Of a stretch of DNA of 64,000 nucleotides, positions 18,377 to 27,087 are shown piece after piece (positions within the stretch are counted from its first letter, which is position 1; each line of letters begins with the position of its first letter). This DNA comes from Phytobacter massiliensis JC163 (GTDB lineage Bacteria > Pseudomonadota > Gammaproteobacteria > Enterobacterales > Enterobacteriaceae). The notes below the pieces were generated by a model, which was given only the letters and a program-made list of their open reading frames with translations, was not told the DNA's origin and ran no database searches. Made by a program: the position numbers and the translations under genes. The DNA lies in assembly GCF_000321045.1 (NCBI RefSeq), contig NZ_HE578945.1, forward strand, positions 690,179-754,178. The letters are read 5' to 3'.

Positions 18377-19237
18377 ATGGCAGTTATCAATACTAACCTG
18401 TTGTCCCTGACTACTCAGAACAACCTGAACAAATCTCAGTCTGCCCTGGGCACTGCTATCGAGCGTCTGTCCTCCGGTCTGCGTATCAACAGCGCAAAAG
18501 ATGATGCGGCTGGTCAGGCAATCTCCAACCGTTTCACCGCAAACATCAAAGGCCTGACTCAGGCTGCGCGTAACGCTAACGACGGTATCTCCATCGCGCA
18601 GACCGCTGAAGGTTCTCTGAACGAAATCAACAACAACCTGCAGCGTATCCGTGAACTGGCCGTACAGGCGCAGAACGGTACCAACTCTGGTTCTGACATC
18701 GACTCCATCCAGTCTGAAGTTAACCAGCGTCTGCAGGAAATCAACCGTGTTGCCAGCCAGACTCAGTTCAACGGCATCAACATCCTGGGCAGCACTGCGG
18801 CAACCACTATCTCTATCCAGGTTGGCGCTAACGATGGCCAGACCATCGGTATCTCCATCAGCGGCAACACCGGCTGGAACAAACTGACTACTGCTTCTAA
18901 CGGCGCGACCAACAGCGTTGTGACTACTCGTAGCGTACAGCAGGCTGGTTTCGACGTTCTGTCCAGCAGCGTTCTGGCATCTGTTGATGCTGCACTGAAA
19001 GCTGTTGATACTCAGCGTTCCGACCTGGGTGCGATTCAGAACCGTTTCGAATCCACCATCTCTAACCTGAACAACACCGTGACTAACCTGTCCGCAGCGC
19101 AGTCTCGTATTCAGGATGCAGACTACGCGACCGAAGTTTCCAACATGAGCCGCGCGCAGATTCTGCAGCAGGCTGGTACTTCTGTACTGTCTCAGGCTAA
19201 CCAGGTTCCGCAGACCGTTCTGTCTCTGCTGCGTTAA
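18377..19237 (+). CDS. fliC: Flagellin FliC, short form
   Basis: 286 residues, much shorter than E. coli flagellin (about 500). The conserved D0/D1 ends are complete: [40 protein letters not shown] at the N side, and [40 protein letters not shown] and the terminal SLLR at the C side. Only about 40-60 residues (roughly 145-200, rich in Ser, Thr, Asn and Gly) lie between them, so the D2/D3 outer domains are missing. Codon usage is strongly biased to preferred codons, as expected for a very highly expressed protein. Its neighbour is an island of probable flagellin-modifying enzymes. The N-terminal TLR5-recognition region is intact. Confidence 0.98.
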   Translation: MAVINTNLLSLTTQNNLNKSQSALGTAIERLSSGLRINSAKDDAAGQAISNRFTANIKGLTQAARNANDGISIAQTAEGSLNEINNNLQRIRELAVQAQNGTNSGSDIDSIQSEVNQRLQEINRVASQTQFNGINILGSTAATTISIQVGANDGQTIGISISGNTGWNKLTTASNGATNSVVTTRSVQQAGFDVLSSSVLASVDAALKAVDTQRSDLGAIQNRFESTISNLNNTVTNLSAAQSRIQDADYATEVSNMSRAQILQQAGTSVLSQANQVPQTVLSLLR

Positions 19238-19260
19238 TCTTAAGCCAGACCATTACCTGA

Positions 19261-19289
19261 ACTATCGCCCGCGGGCGATAGTTTTTTTG
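19261..19289 (+). terminator. Intrinsic terminator after fliC
   Basis: ACTATCGCCC pairs with GGGCGATAGT around a minimal GC loop, followed by TTTTTTT. A strong rho-independent terminator 23 bases after the fliC stop. Confidence 0.93.
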
Positions 19290-19514
19290 TTTAAAAAGCC
19301 TGCCATTTTTGCTTCGCCAATCACCTAAACAAAGCACCATTCCACAGGGTTTTCCCGCCATCGATTGACCTTTGCGCTGCTACGATGCTCACAGTTGCGG
19401 ATCCCTCTCCGCCTTGCTTGTGAAGTGACGCGTCCTCCTTCTGTGCAGGTCAGCGCGTCAGTCAATTTGCCCGGTTCCAGAGGTGTCCTGATCTCCTGAT
19501 AATGGATCTCTATT

Positions 19515-22500
19515 GTGAAAGATATGTACATTTCTTCACGCCGGATGGTATCTCATCTCGGCGCTATGTCGGCGACTTACGGCGTTTCTGGCGCGGCGCC
19601 AGCCCGTGCACGCATTCTGGAACTGGGATGTGGACAAGCCGAAACATTGCTGACTCATGCGTTGAGCTGGCCTGAAAGCGAGTGCATAGGGATCGATTTA
19701 GAACCGCAGGCTATTGAGCACGCCGAACAGCGCCGCCAGCAGCTGGGCGTGGAAAACGTGGCGCTGTATGCCCTTGGGCTGGATGTTCTCGTTGAGAGCG
19801 AGCCCGGAGAGTTCGATTACATTATCATCAACGGGATTTTCAGCCTGCTGCCTGAGTCAGAACGCGCGGCGCTGCTCTCGTTTGCGAAACGCTGCCTTGC
19901 GACCAGGGGCGTGGTGGCCTTGCGCTGGAACTGTTTACCCGGCAGCCGCGACGCGAAAACGCTGCAGGATGCGATCGCGCTCCATAGCGCAGAAGCGACG
20001 GATGAAGAGGCAACCCTGAGCTCGGCGCGGGCAATGCTGGTTTACCTGGAGCTTACCGGCCAGAAAGGGAGAGAGAACGCGGTTCTCAATGCCGCGACCG
20101 GGGCGGCGGACAATGAATTTATGCTGCGTTATGTGCATAACTTTAACGATGCCGTCTACCTGGTGGATTTCAACCAGCAGCTCACTGAACTCGGTTTTCA
20201 GTACGTTGGCGATGTGAATGCGCAAAGTGAACTGGCGGCGTGGCATGGGGAAAAAGTCGCCGAAGCGCACGGTGCGATTATTCCAGGTAAGGGGAAACTG
20301 CTTTCTCAACAGTACCTTGATTTTGCCGTTAATCGCGCCGAGCGTTTTAGCCTGCTCATTCCCGCGGACAGCGAGGTGACCCTAAGCGAGCTTCCCACGG
20401 CTGGAGCGGTTAAAGCGTTGCAGTGGGCAGGCTGCTTTAAACGCTTTATTTCGGAGAGTGGCGATATTGCCAACGCCCACGTCAACAGGGCAGGGCAGTG
20501 TTACCCTTCGGAAGACCCGCTGATCCTAAGCATAATGGATGTGATTGGCGATGCCTGGCCGTTCAGCCTCTCTTTTGAGCAAATCGTTCAAAATACCCTG
20601 CTGCCGGAAGACCCCGATTCGCATCGTGAAAAAGTGCAGGCGGCGCTGGAAACGCTTTTCGCCGGACGTCGGGAGGGGCTGCTGTTCAGCTATGGCCCTT
20701 GCGCGTATAACCTACAAAACTCGGCCACCCTTATGCCGGTGCCCGGGCTGCTTGCTGCGGTTGCCCGTGATGAGAAAAAGCGCGGTTTTAACCTTTGGGG
20801 AGAGGCCATTGCGCTTACCGCAGAGGAAATCGCTTTTCTTGAAGGCGGAGTCACTGTCACGGATGCCGCGAGTGCAGGCCTGGTGCTGACGCTGCGCGAC
20901 AAAGGGGCGCTTTGCGGTAGCTCGCGTGCGTGGAAAAAAGCGTTTCAGCAGTGCCTTAAATACGGTGATGTCGCGCTCTTAAAACAGCTCATCATGTCAC
21001 TTTTACTGTTTTCAAGCAGCACCGAAATTGGCGGTTTGCTGACAGACGATGGTGTTGATACGAAACCGGTAACGCCTTCAAAAGCACAGCGCGAGAAAAT
21101 CGCCACCCTTACCCAAAAAGCAAACCAGTTATTGCGTGATGGTAAAAATAATGATGTGCGTCATTTACTGGAAGAGGCGTTGGCTGCCAGCCCGGATGAC
21201 GTGCAGATTCTTGTGAATATTACTGAAACCTATCTGCTCACCGCCTCCTATAAAGAGGCACAGCAAAGTATTTGTCGTTTGCTGGCGAGTCATGCCGCAA
21301 GCTGGGATTTTTATTATTACGTTGCTAATTTATTTAGTAAGACGGATACCCCATTCTATGCCGGACGTGTTGTGCGCACTATTCTCCGTAACGATCCTGC
21401 GCATGCAATATCATGGGATCTGTTAGCCTGCCTCTATCGCGATTACGGAACCACGGATTTCAGCCTGATCTGCGCAAAAAAAGCGGCTGGCCTGCAGCCC
21501 AATAATAGTCATTTTCTGACTAACCTCGGCACTCTGCTCAGTGAAAAGCAGCAAATGGGCGAAGCGTTAAGATATTTGAAAAAAGCGGTCGATCTCTCTA
21601 ACAACCATTTTGGTTATTTCAGTAATTATCTCTTTGTACTGACGCACGACCCTGCGACCTCACCGGAAAAGTTATATCACGAACATCTTATCTATGGCGA
21701 TAACGTGGATCTCTGGGCGAAAAAAGTCGGCGTCAGGAAAACCTGGAAGGGCAGTCGTGAAGCAAACCGAAAACTCCGTGTTGGCTTTATTTCCGGAGAC
21801 TTTGTGCGCCACCCGGTTAGCAATTTCTTTATTCCTTTCTGGGATGCGATGAACCGCGATCGTTTTGACCTCGTGGGATACCATGCTTGTCCTACCCGAG
21901 ACGATGTCACCGATTATCTGGAAAAATCTTCTTTCCTGTGGCGCGATATTGTCAGCATCAGCGACCCTGAGCTGGCCCAGCAAATCTATGACGATGAAAT
22001 TGATATTCTTATCGATTTGTCAGGGCATACCACCCACTGTCGGTTGCCGATGTTCGGCTTACGTCCTGCGCCCATACAAATGACCTGGATCGGCTATCCG
22101 GGCACAACCGGTATGAAAACGATAGATTATCGTATCCTGCCGGACACGATAAAACATGTCCCCAATATTCAGGCGCAGTTCAGCGAAAATATTCTTTATG
22201 TGCCGATGGAGAAAACCTTTGAGCCGTGGGCAGAGAGTCCGGACGTTAGCGCACTGCCTGCGCTTAAAAATGGCTATATAACCTTCGGCAGTTTTAACCG
22301 ACCCAAGAAACTCAATAATCAGGTGCTGAGGCTCTGGGCCTCTATTCTGGTCCGTTTACCCTCGGCAAAACTACTGATTGGTTTTATGGATGACCCGGAT
22401 ATTATGGCATGGGTGAAAGAGGAAATGGCAAGCCACGGCGTTAATGACTCGCAGCTTATTCTGCGTGCCAGAATGCCCATGGCCGACTACCTCGCCGAAC

Positions 22501-22877
22501 ATCATCATGTGGATATTATGCTCGACGCATTCCCCTATACCGGCGGCACGACAACTAACCATGCTGCGTGGATGGGGGTGCCGACTTTATCACTGCTGGG
22601 TAAAACAATCGCTGGCTGTCAGGGCCTCGATATTATGTATACCTATGGGCTGGAGCAATTTGTCGCTTTTGATGAGTCTGAATATTTTGCTAAGGCTGTG
22701 TACTGGGCTGAGCACGCTGAGGAATTAAGTCAAATTCGCGCCAGCATGCGCAGCAAAATTCCTACCCAACACGCTGCCGGATTTAACGTTGCAGAAACGT
22801 TTGAAACTGGCTTACGAATGGCCTGGGAAATCTATTGTCGCGGTGAAGCTCCGCGTCCATTTGCTGTCGAAAAATAG
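19515..22877 (+). CDS. Methyltransferase-TPR-GT41 (OGT-like) fusion, probable flagellin-modifying enzyme
   Basis: 1120 residues with two catalytic parts. Residues about 32-145 form a class I SAM methyltransferase fold (motif I ILELGCGQAETLL at 34-46, acidic GIDLEP at 59-64, FDYIIINGIFSLLPE at 100-114). Residues about 200-500 resemble the methyltransferase regulatory and C-terminal domains found in bacterial protein lysine methyltransferases. Residues about 525-735 are TPR-like helices. Residues about 752-1110 match the catalytic domain of O-GlcNAc transferase (GT41): LRVGFISGDFVRHPVSNF, LIDLSGHTTHCRLP, LRPAPIQMTWIGYPGT, FGSFNRPKKLNNQ and AFPYTGGTTTNHAAWMGVP. The likely job is transfer of a sugar to Ser/Thr of flagellin, perhaps with protein methylation. 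Start is uncertain: GTG 19515 or ATG 19524, both with weak ribosome-binding sites. GC content drops visibly from the methyltransferase half to the TPR region. It heads the island between fliC and fliA. Confidence 0.85.
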   Translation: MKDMYISSRRMVSHLGAMSATYGVSGAAPARARILELGCGQAETLLTHALSWPESECIGIDLEPQAIEHAEQRRQQLGVENVALYALGLDVLVESEPGEFDYIIINGIFSLLPESERAALLSFAKRCLATRGVVALRWNCLPGSRDAKTLQDAIALHSAEATDEEATLSSARAMLVYLELTGQKGRENAVLNAATGAADNEFMLRYVHNFNDAVYLVDFNQQLTELGFQYVGDVNAQSELAAWHGEKVAEAHGAIIPGKGKLLSQQYLDFAVNRAERFSLLIPADSEVTLSELPTAGAVKALQWAGCFKRFISESGDIANAHVNRAGQCYPSEDPLILSIMDVIGDAWPFSLSFEQIVQNTLLPEDPDSHREKVQAALETLFAGRREGLLFSYGPCAYNLQNSATLMPVPGLLAAVARDEKKRGFNLWGEAIALTAEEIAFLEGGVTVTDAASAGLVLTLRDKGALCGSSRAWKKAFQQCLKYGDVALLKQLIMSLLLFSSSTEIGGLLTDDGVDTKPVTPSKAQREKIATLTQKANQLLRDGKNNDVRHLLEEALAASPDDVQILVNITETYLLTASYKEAQQSICRLLASHAASWDFYYYVANLFSKTDTPFYAGRVVRTILRNDPAHAISWDLLACLYRDYGTTDFSLICAKKAAGLQPNNSHFLTNLGTLLSEKQQMGEALRYLKKAVDLSNNHFGYFSNYLFVLTHDPATSPEKLYHEHLIYGDNVDLWAKKVGVRKTWKGSREANRKLRVGFISGDFVRHPVSNFFIPFWDAMNRDRFDLVGYHACPTRDDVTDYLEKSSFLWRDIVSISDPELAQQIYDDEIDILIDLSGHTTHCRLPMFGLRPAPIQMTWIGYPGTTGMKTIDYRILPDTIKHVPNIQAQFSENILYVPMEKTFEPWAESPDVSALPALKNGYITFGSFNRPKKLNNQVLRLWASILVRLPSAKLLIGFMDDPDIMAWVKEEMASHGVNDSQLILRARMPMADYLAEHHHVDIMLDAFPYTGGTTTNHAAWMGVPTLSLLGKTIAGCQGLDIMYTYGLEQFVAFDESEYFAKAVYWAEHAEELSQIRASMRSKIPTQHAAGFNVAETFETGLRMAWEIYCRGEAPRPFAVEK

Positions 22878-22943
22878 CGTTTGTCAGCCCTGTTCAATAC
22901 GTTAGCAGGGCCAGACTCATAATGGTGTACAGAGGAGTGCGTC

Positions 22944-24083
22944 ATGAAAAATATCTATGTTACCAGCCCATTGCTGCCGCCCCTGGAGGAGTTCGTCCCT
23001 TACCTTGAGCAAATCTGGCAAAATAAAAACCTGACGAACGGCGGCAGTTTTCACCAGCAGCTGGAGGCTGAACTGGCGCGCTACCTTGGCGTAAAACACG
23101 TTTGCCTTTTTGCCAACGGGACGCTGGCTCTGCTCACCGCGCTACAGGCATTGCGGGTAACAGGAGAGGTGATTACCACACCGTATTCATTTGTCGCCAC
23201 CTCGCATACGTTGCTGTGGAATGGTCTGACACCGGTATTTGCAGATATTGATCCTCTGACATACAACATCAATCCGGATCGCGTTGAAGAGTTAATTACC
23301 CCCAATACCACCGCGATTATGCCGGTTCACTGCTACGGGATCCCTTGCGATGTCGAGCGAATTCAAAAGATCGCCGATATTTATGGCCTGAAGGTAATTT
23401 ATGATGCCGCACACGCGTTCGGTGTTAAGCATCAGGGCAGCAGTATCCTCAACCACGGCGATCTTTCGGTATTAAGTTTTCACGCGACGAAAGTCTTCAA
23501 CACGTTCGAAGGCGGGGCGATCATATGCCACAACGAGCGGACCAAACAACGCATCGATTACCTGAAAAACTTCGGCTTCGCTGGCGAGACGACCGTGGTT
23601 GCGGCAGGCATTAACGGCAAGATGAATGAAGTTCAGGCCGCTTTCGGCTTATTGCAGCTGCAGTACATTGATAGCGCTTTCGAAAAAAGAGCGGCGCTCG
23701 ACAACCATTATCGGGCGTTATTAGCGGAGATCCCTGGGGTGCATGTCCTTACCGTGCCGGAGGATACTGAATGGAACCGCGCTTATTTCCCGATTAGGGT
23801 GGATAACACCTATCCGGTAAGCCGCGATGAACTCTATAACACGCTTAAAAAACACGGGATTATGACCCGGCGTTATTTCTACCCTTTAATCAGCAACTTC
23901 CCAATGTACCGGGGGTTGCCGAGCTCATCGCTGACCTCACTGCCACAGGCCAACCAGGTAGCCGAAGAGATACTCTGTTTGCCAATCTATCCTGATTTGG
24001 ATTTTATTACCCAGGAGAAAATTGTCGCCATTATTAAGGCTCCTGTGGAATTTTCTGCTGTAAGTCTGGATGAGGCTTCCTGA
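22944..24083 (+). CDS. DegT/DnrJ/EryC1/StrS sugar aminotransferase, VioA-like
   Basis: 379-residue PLP-dependent sugar aminotransferase. Family landmarks: ANGTLALLTALQAL (58-70), YSFVATSHTLLWNGLTPVFA (81-100), DAAHAFGVK (154-162) and the PLP lysine K183 in SFHATKVFNTFEGGA. Overall it resembles VioA-type enzymes that convert a dTDP-4-keto-6-deoxy sugar to dTDP-4-amino-4,6-dideoxyglucose (viosamine), a sugar known from flagellar glycans of Pseudomonas syringae. The exact substrate cannot be proven here. No dTDP-glucose synthesis genes (rmlA, rmlB) are in the window, so the precursor would come from elsewhere. It lies 66 bases downstream of the GT41 fusion, with AGAGGAG six bases before the ATG. 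Confidence 0.85.
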   Translation: MKNIYVTSPLLPPLEEFVPYLEQIWQNKNLTNGGSFHQQLEAELARYLGVKHVCLFANGTLALLTALQALRVTGEVITTPYSFVATSHTLLWNGLTPVFADIDPLTYNINPDRVEELITPNTTAIMPVHCYGIPCDVERIQKIADIYGLKVIYDAAHAFGVKHQGSSILNHGDLSVLSFHATKVFNTFEGGAIICHNERTKQRIDYLKNFGFAGETTVVAAGINGKMNEVQAAFGLLQLQYIDSAFEKRAALDNHYRALLAEIPGVHVLTVPEDTEWNRAYFPIRVDNTYPVSRDELYNTLKKHGIMTRRYFYPLISNFPMYRGLPSSSLTSLPQANQVAEEILCLPIYPDLDFITQEKIVAIIKAPVEFSAVSLDEAS

Positions 24084-24106
24084 GCCATGCACAGGGGAGA
24101 CAGGTT

Positions 24107-24799
24107 ATGAACGTTGCAATTATGCAGCCGTATCTTTTTCCGTGGATCGGTTATTTCCAGCTGATAAATCAGTCGGATATTTTTGTACTGTACGACGATG
24201 CCTGCTTTATTAAACAGGGCTACATTAATCGCAACAGTATCCTTTCCGCCGGGGCTGCGCAACGTTTCACTCTCCCTGTTCCCGGTGCTTCTGTACATAA
24301 GCGGATTGGCGAGCTTACCTTCAGCCGCGATGTTAAAAAGCTGCTTAAGACGCTCACGCAAAGTTATAACAAAGCGCCTTACTTTGCGCAGGTGATGCCG
24401 ATGATCGCTGATGTGCTGGAGCACGACGATCGCAGCATAACCGCGTGTTGTGAGTATGCTATTAGCCGCATTTTTACCTATCTGCACAGTGAAAAGAAAA
24501 TTGTCAGGTCATCTCAACTTGATTATTGCCGTGATGAAAATGCGGAAAACAAAGTTATCGGTATCTGCAAAGCCACAGGCGCGGATGTTTATGTCAACTC
24601 CAGCGGCGGAATGCATCTGTACAGTACCGCTAACTTTGCTGAACAGGGCATTACGCTGCGTTTTTTGCAGGCGGAAAACATGACGTATTACCAGGGGCAG
24701 CAGGAGTTTGTGCCGTGGTTATCAATTATTGACGTTTTAATGTTTTGTGAACCGGAACAGGTGAAGCAGGCATTAAATCATTTTACCTACATTAATTGA
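24107..24799 (+). CDS. WbqC-family protein
   Basis: 230 residues belonging to the WbqC-like family, seen repeatedly in O-antigen and flagellar glycosylation clusters but without a fully defined reaction. The family signature is at the N terminus: MQPYLFPWIGYFQLINQSD (5-23), then IFVLYDDACFIKQGYINRN. A second conserved block is GADVYVNSSGGMHLY. It is 23 bases after the aminotransferase and preceded by a good GGGGAG site. By context it should help build or attach the island's sugar, possibly in acylation or amino-acid modification of the amino sugar. That role is an inference from neighbourhood only. Confidence 0.8.
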   Translation: MNVAIMQPYLFPWIGYFQLINQSDIFVLYDDACFIKQGYINRNSILSAGAAQRFTLPVPGASVHKRIGELTFSRDVKKLLKTLTQSYNKAPYFAQVMPMIADVLEHDDRSITACCEYAISRIFTYLHSEKKIVRSSQLDYCRDENAENKVIGICKATGADVYVNSSGGMHLYSTANFAEQGITLRFLQAENMTYYQGQQEFVPWLSIIDVLMFCEPEQVKQALNHFTYIN

Positions 24800-24806
24800 G
24801 AGCCTC

Positions 24807-25784
24807 ATGCATTCCGGAACTTTTGGCGGTTACTTTCCCCTTGAGCTGAATCTGTCAGAGCAGCATTATTACCCGACCGCCCGCGGCTATCGCTCGGCAC
24901 GCAGCGCCCTGTACCATCTGCTCACGGAGAAAAAACCGCAGCGCCTGTGGCTCCCCCGGTTAATTTGCCAAAGCGTTATCGAGGCGGTTAAAGCGGCCAG
25001 GGTTGAGATTGCCTGGTACACCCTTGATGAAGCCCTTTTCCCGCAGTTGCCTGCGGTGCTGGCCGAGTCTGATTTCGTGCTGTTTGTCGACTATATGGGG
25101 CATTGCCAGCCGCAAAAAGAAAAGCTTATGCGTTTATATCCGGCCGGGAGGATTATTTTCGATCACTCGCAGTCCTTTTATAACGCTCCCGAGCCGGTCT
25201 TTGCCACCGTCTACTCCCCGCGAAAGTTTTTTGGCGTTGCGGATGGTGGACTGCTTGTTACTCAGGACGCTATGCCGCTTCCTGCCTCTCAGGACAGGGA
25301 CTCTTTTACGCGTATGACCCATCTTTTGCTCCAGCATGAATATGGCACTCGCGCTGGGTACGAGGATTTTCAGCATGCGGAAACGGCATTAGAGGATATA
25401 GAAGCCAGTGGTATGTCAGCGCTTACTGAAAAGCTCCTGCTGTCCGTAAATTATCAAAAAATAAAAGCAGTACGGCAGCGGAACTATATGTTTTTACGCC
25501 AACAACTGGCATCCATTAATGCATCACCTTTCTGTGCTGATGATATCGCCGGCCCATTTTGCTACCCATTATATTTCACGGGTAAAAAGTTACGCCCGCG
25601 TCTTATCGAACAAGGGATCTTCGTCGCCAGTTACTGGCAGGAAGTCTTGAGTCATGTTTCAGAAAAAAGCGTGGAAGCTGATTATGTGAACTATATGGTC
25701 CCCTTGCCCTGCGATCAGCGCTATGAGATCGCCGATCTCAAGGTGATGTGTCAACGCGTGCTGGACGTGATTGCCGATAAATAA
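24807..25784 (+). CDS. Atypical PLP-fold (DegT-related) protein
   Basis: 325 residues, not recognised as a named family. Features recall a compact DegT-type aminotransferase: TARGYRSARSALYHLL near the N terminus, an acidic FDHSQSFYN (118-126) where the canonical DAAHA/DCAQS motif sits, and YSPRKFFGVADGGLLV (136-151), whose K140 aligns with the PLP lysine and whose GG follows as in DegT proteins. The usual substrate-binding segments are shortened, so it may be a diverged transaminase, an enzyme with another PLP chemistry, or a structural partner of the upstream aminotransferase. Eight bases separate it from the WbqC-family gene. Function unknown. Confidence 0.65.
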   Translation: MHSGTFGGYFPLELNLSEQHYYPTARGYRSARSALYHLLTEKKPQRLWLPRLICQSVIEAVKAARVEIAWYTLDEALFPQLPAVLAESDFVLFVDYMGHCQPQKEKLMRLYPAGRIIFDHSQSFYNAPEPVFATVYSPRKFFGVADGGLLVTQDAMPLPASQDRDSFTRMTHLLLQHEYGTRAGYEDFQHAETALEDIEASGMSALTEKLLLSVNYQKIKAVRQRNYMFLRQQLASINASPFCADDIAGPFCYPLYFTGKKLRPRLIEQGIFVASYWQEVLSHVSEKSVEADYVNYMVPLPCDQRYEIADLKVMCQRVLDVIADK

Positions 25785-25797
25785 TCAAGGTAAATAA

Positions 25798-27075
25798 ATG
25801 AAAAAGCTTAATGTACTTGTATTTCCTTGTGGCGCTGAAAATGCCGGTGAAATCGCTCAGGCGCTGCGCTATTCGGTTCATGTCAATCGGCTGATTGGCC
25901 TGTCCAGCTGCGAAGATCACGGCCGGTTTCATTTTAATGATTACGTCGGCGATGCCCCTTACATCGACGCTGCCGATTTCGCCGCATGGTTTACCGATTT
26001 TCTGGCAACCCAGCAAATAGACGTTATTTTTGCAACCCATGACACGGTGTGTGAAAAACTGGCCCCGCTGGTCGCGCGTTTCGGTTGTTATCTGGTCAAT
26101 GGCGATGCGCAGACGACGCGCATTGCTCGTCGTAAAAGTCTCACCTGGGAACTCTTCAAAGACCAGAGCTGGGCTCCCCGCTGTTACGGGCAAGACGAAC
26201 AGCCTGCACAGTGGCCAGTGATTGTAAAACCTGACTGCGGCCAGGGGGGAAACGGTGTCGCGTTAGCCCATAATCAGGCAGAGCTGGCAGAGCGGGTCAA
26301 AAATACCCCTATGCCGCTTATTGTTGAATACTTACCCGGCAAAGAAATTACCGTCGACTGTTTTACCGATCGCCATGGAAAACTGATTTGGGTTGGGCCG
26401 CGAACACGGGAACGTGTCAGAGCGGGTATTGCTATGCGCTCAGAAAGCGTTACGGCAGATGAGAAGATTACGGCGATTGCTGAGCAGATCAACAAGCGGT
26501 TAAAAATGCGCGGCCCGTGGTTTTTCCAGCTAAAGCAGAACAGTTTGCAGGAATGGAAACTGCTTGAAATATCCTGCCGCATTGCCGGGACAATGGTTGC
26601 GCAGCGGGCCCGCGGCGTTAATTTACCGCTTATGGCACTGCATGACTTCATGAACAGAGATATTGTGCCGCTGGTAACGCCGCATGTGGATTATATTGAC
26701 CGGGCGATTCGTACCCGCGCCCATACTACGTTGCCATACCGGTCCGTTTATATCGATCTGGATGACACGTTGATTATTAACGGCCAGGCAAACCCGGTCG
26801 TCATGGCGTTTATTTATCAAAGCCGCAGTGAGGGGAAACGTATTTTCCTGTTGACACGTCATGAATATGAGCCGCTGGCTTCGCTTGAAAACGCTGCTAT
26901 TTCAAGCCGGTTATTTGATGAAATCATCCATCTGCAAGCGGGGGAGAAAAAATCCCTGTCGGTTACGGGGCCGGCAATTTTTATTGATAATTTCTTTCCA
27001 GAGCGGCTCGATGTTGCGCAGTATGATGATGTGCTGGTTCTGGATGTCGACGCTGTCGACTTTTATATTAAGTAA
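25798..27075 (+). CDS. ATP-grasp ligase fused to a HAD-type phosphatase
   Basis: 425 residues with two domains. Residues 1-300 are an ATP-grasp ligase: a Rossmann-like N-terminal part (VLVFPCGAENAGEIAQALR), VIVKPDCGQGGNGVALA (141-157) with the ATP-binding Lys and Gly-rich loop, LIVEYLPGKEITVDC (174-188), and LLEISCRIAGTM as the metal-binding segment. Residues about 315-425 form a HAD domain with YIDLDDTLI (nucleophile Asp320), LLTRHE (Thr353), a Lys at 384/385 and FIDNFF (Asp397). ATP-grasp enzymes usually join a carboxylate to an amine, so this could acylate an amino sugar with an amino acid. The HAD part could remove a phosphate. Both roles are inferred. Gene spacing of 13 and 6 bases fits one operon. 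Confidence 0.8.
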   Translation: MKKLNVLVFPCGAENAGEIAQALRYSVHVNRLIGLSSCEDHGRFHFNDYVGDAPYIDAADFAAWFTDFLATQQIDVIFATHDTVCEKLAPLVARFGCYLVNGDAQTTRIARRKSLTWELFKDQSWAPRCYGQDEQPAQWPVIVKPDCGQGGNGVALAHNQAELAERVKNTPMPLIVEYLPGKEITVDCFTDRHGKLIWVGPRTRERVRAGIAMRSESVTADEKITAIAEQINKRLKMRGPWFFQLKQNSLQEWKLLEISCRIAGTMVAQRARGVNLPLMALHDFMNRDIVPLVTPHVDYIDRAIRTRAHTTLPYRSVYIDLDDTLIINGQANPVVMAFIYQSRSEGKRIFLLTRHEYEPLASLENAAISSRLFDEIIHLQAGEKKSLSVTGPAIFIDNFFPERLDVAQYDDVLVLDVDAVDFYIK

Positions 27076-27087
27076 GCAGAGGTGATT

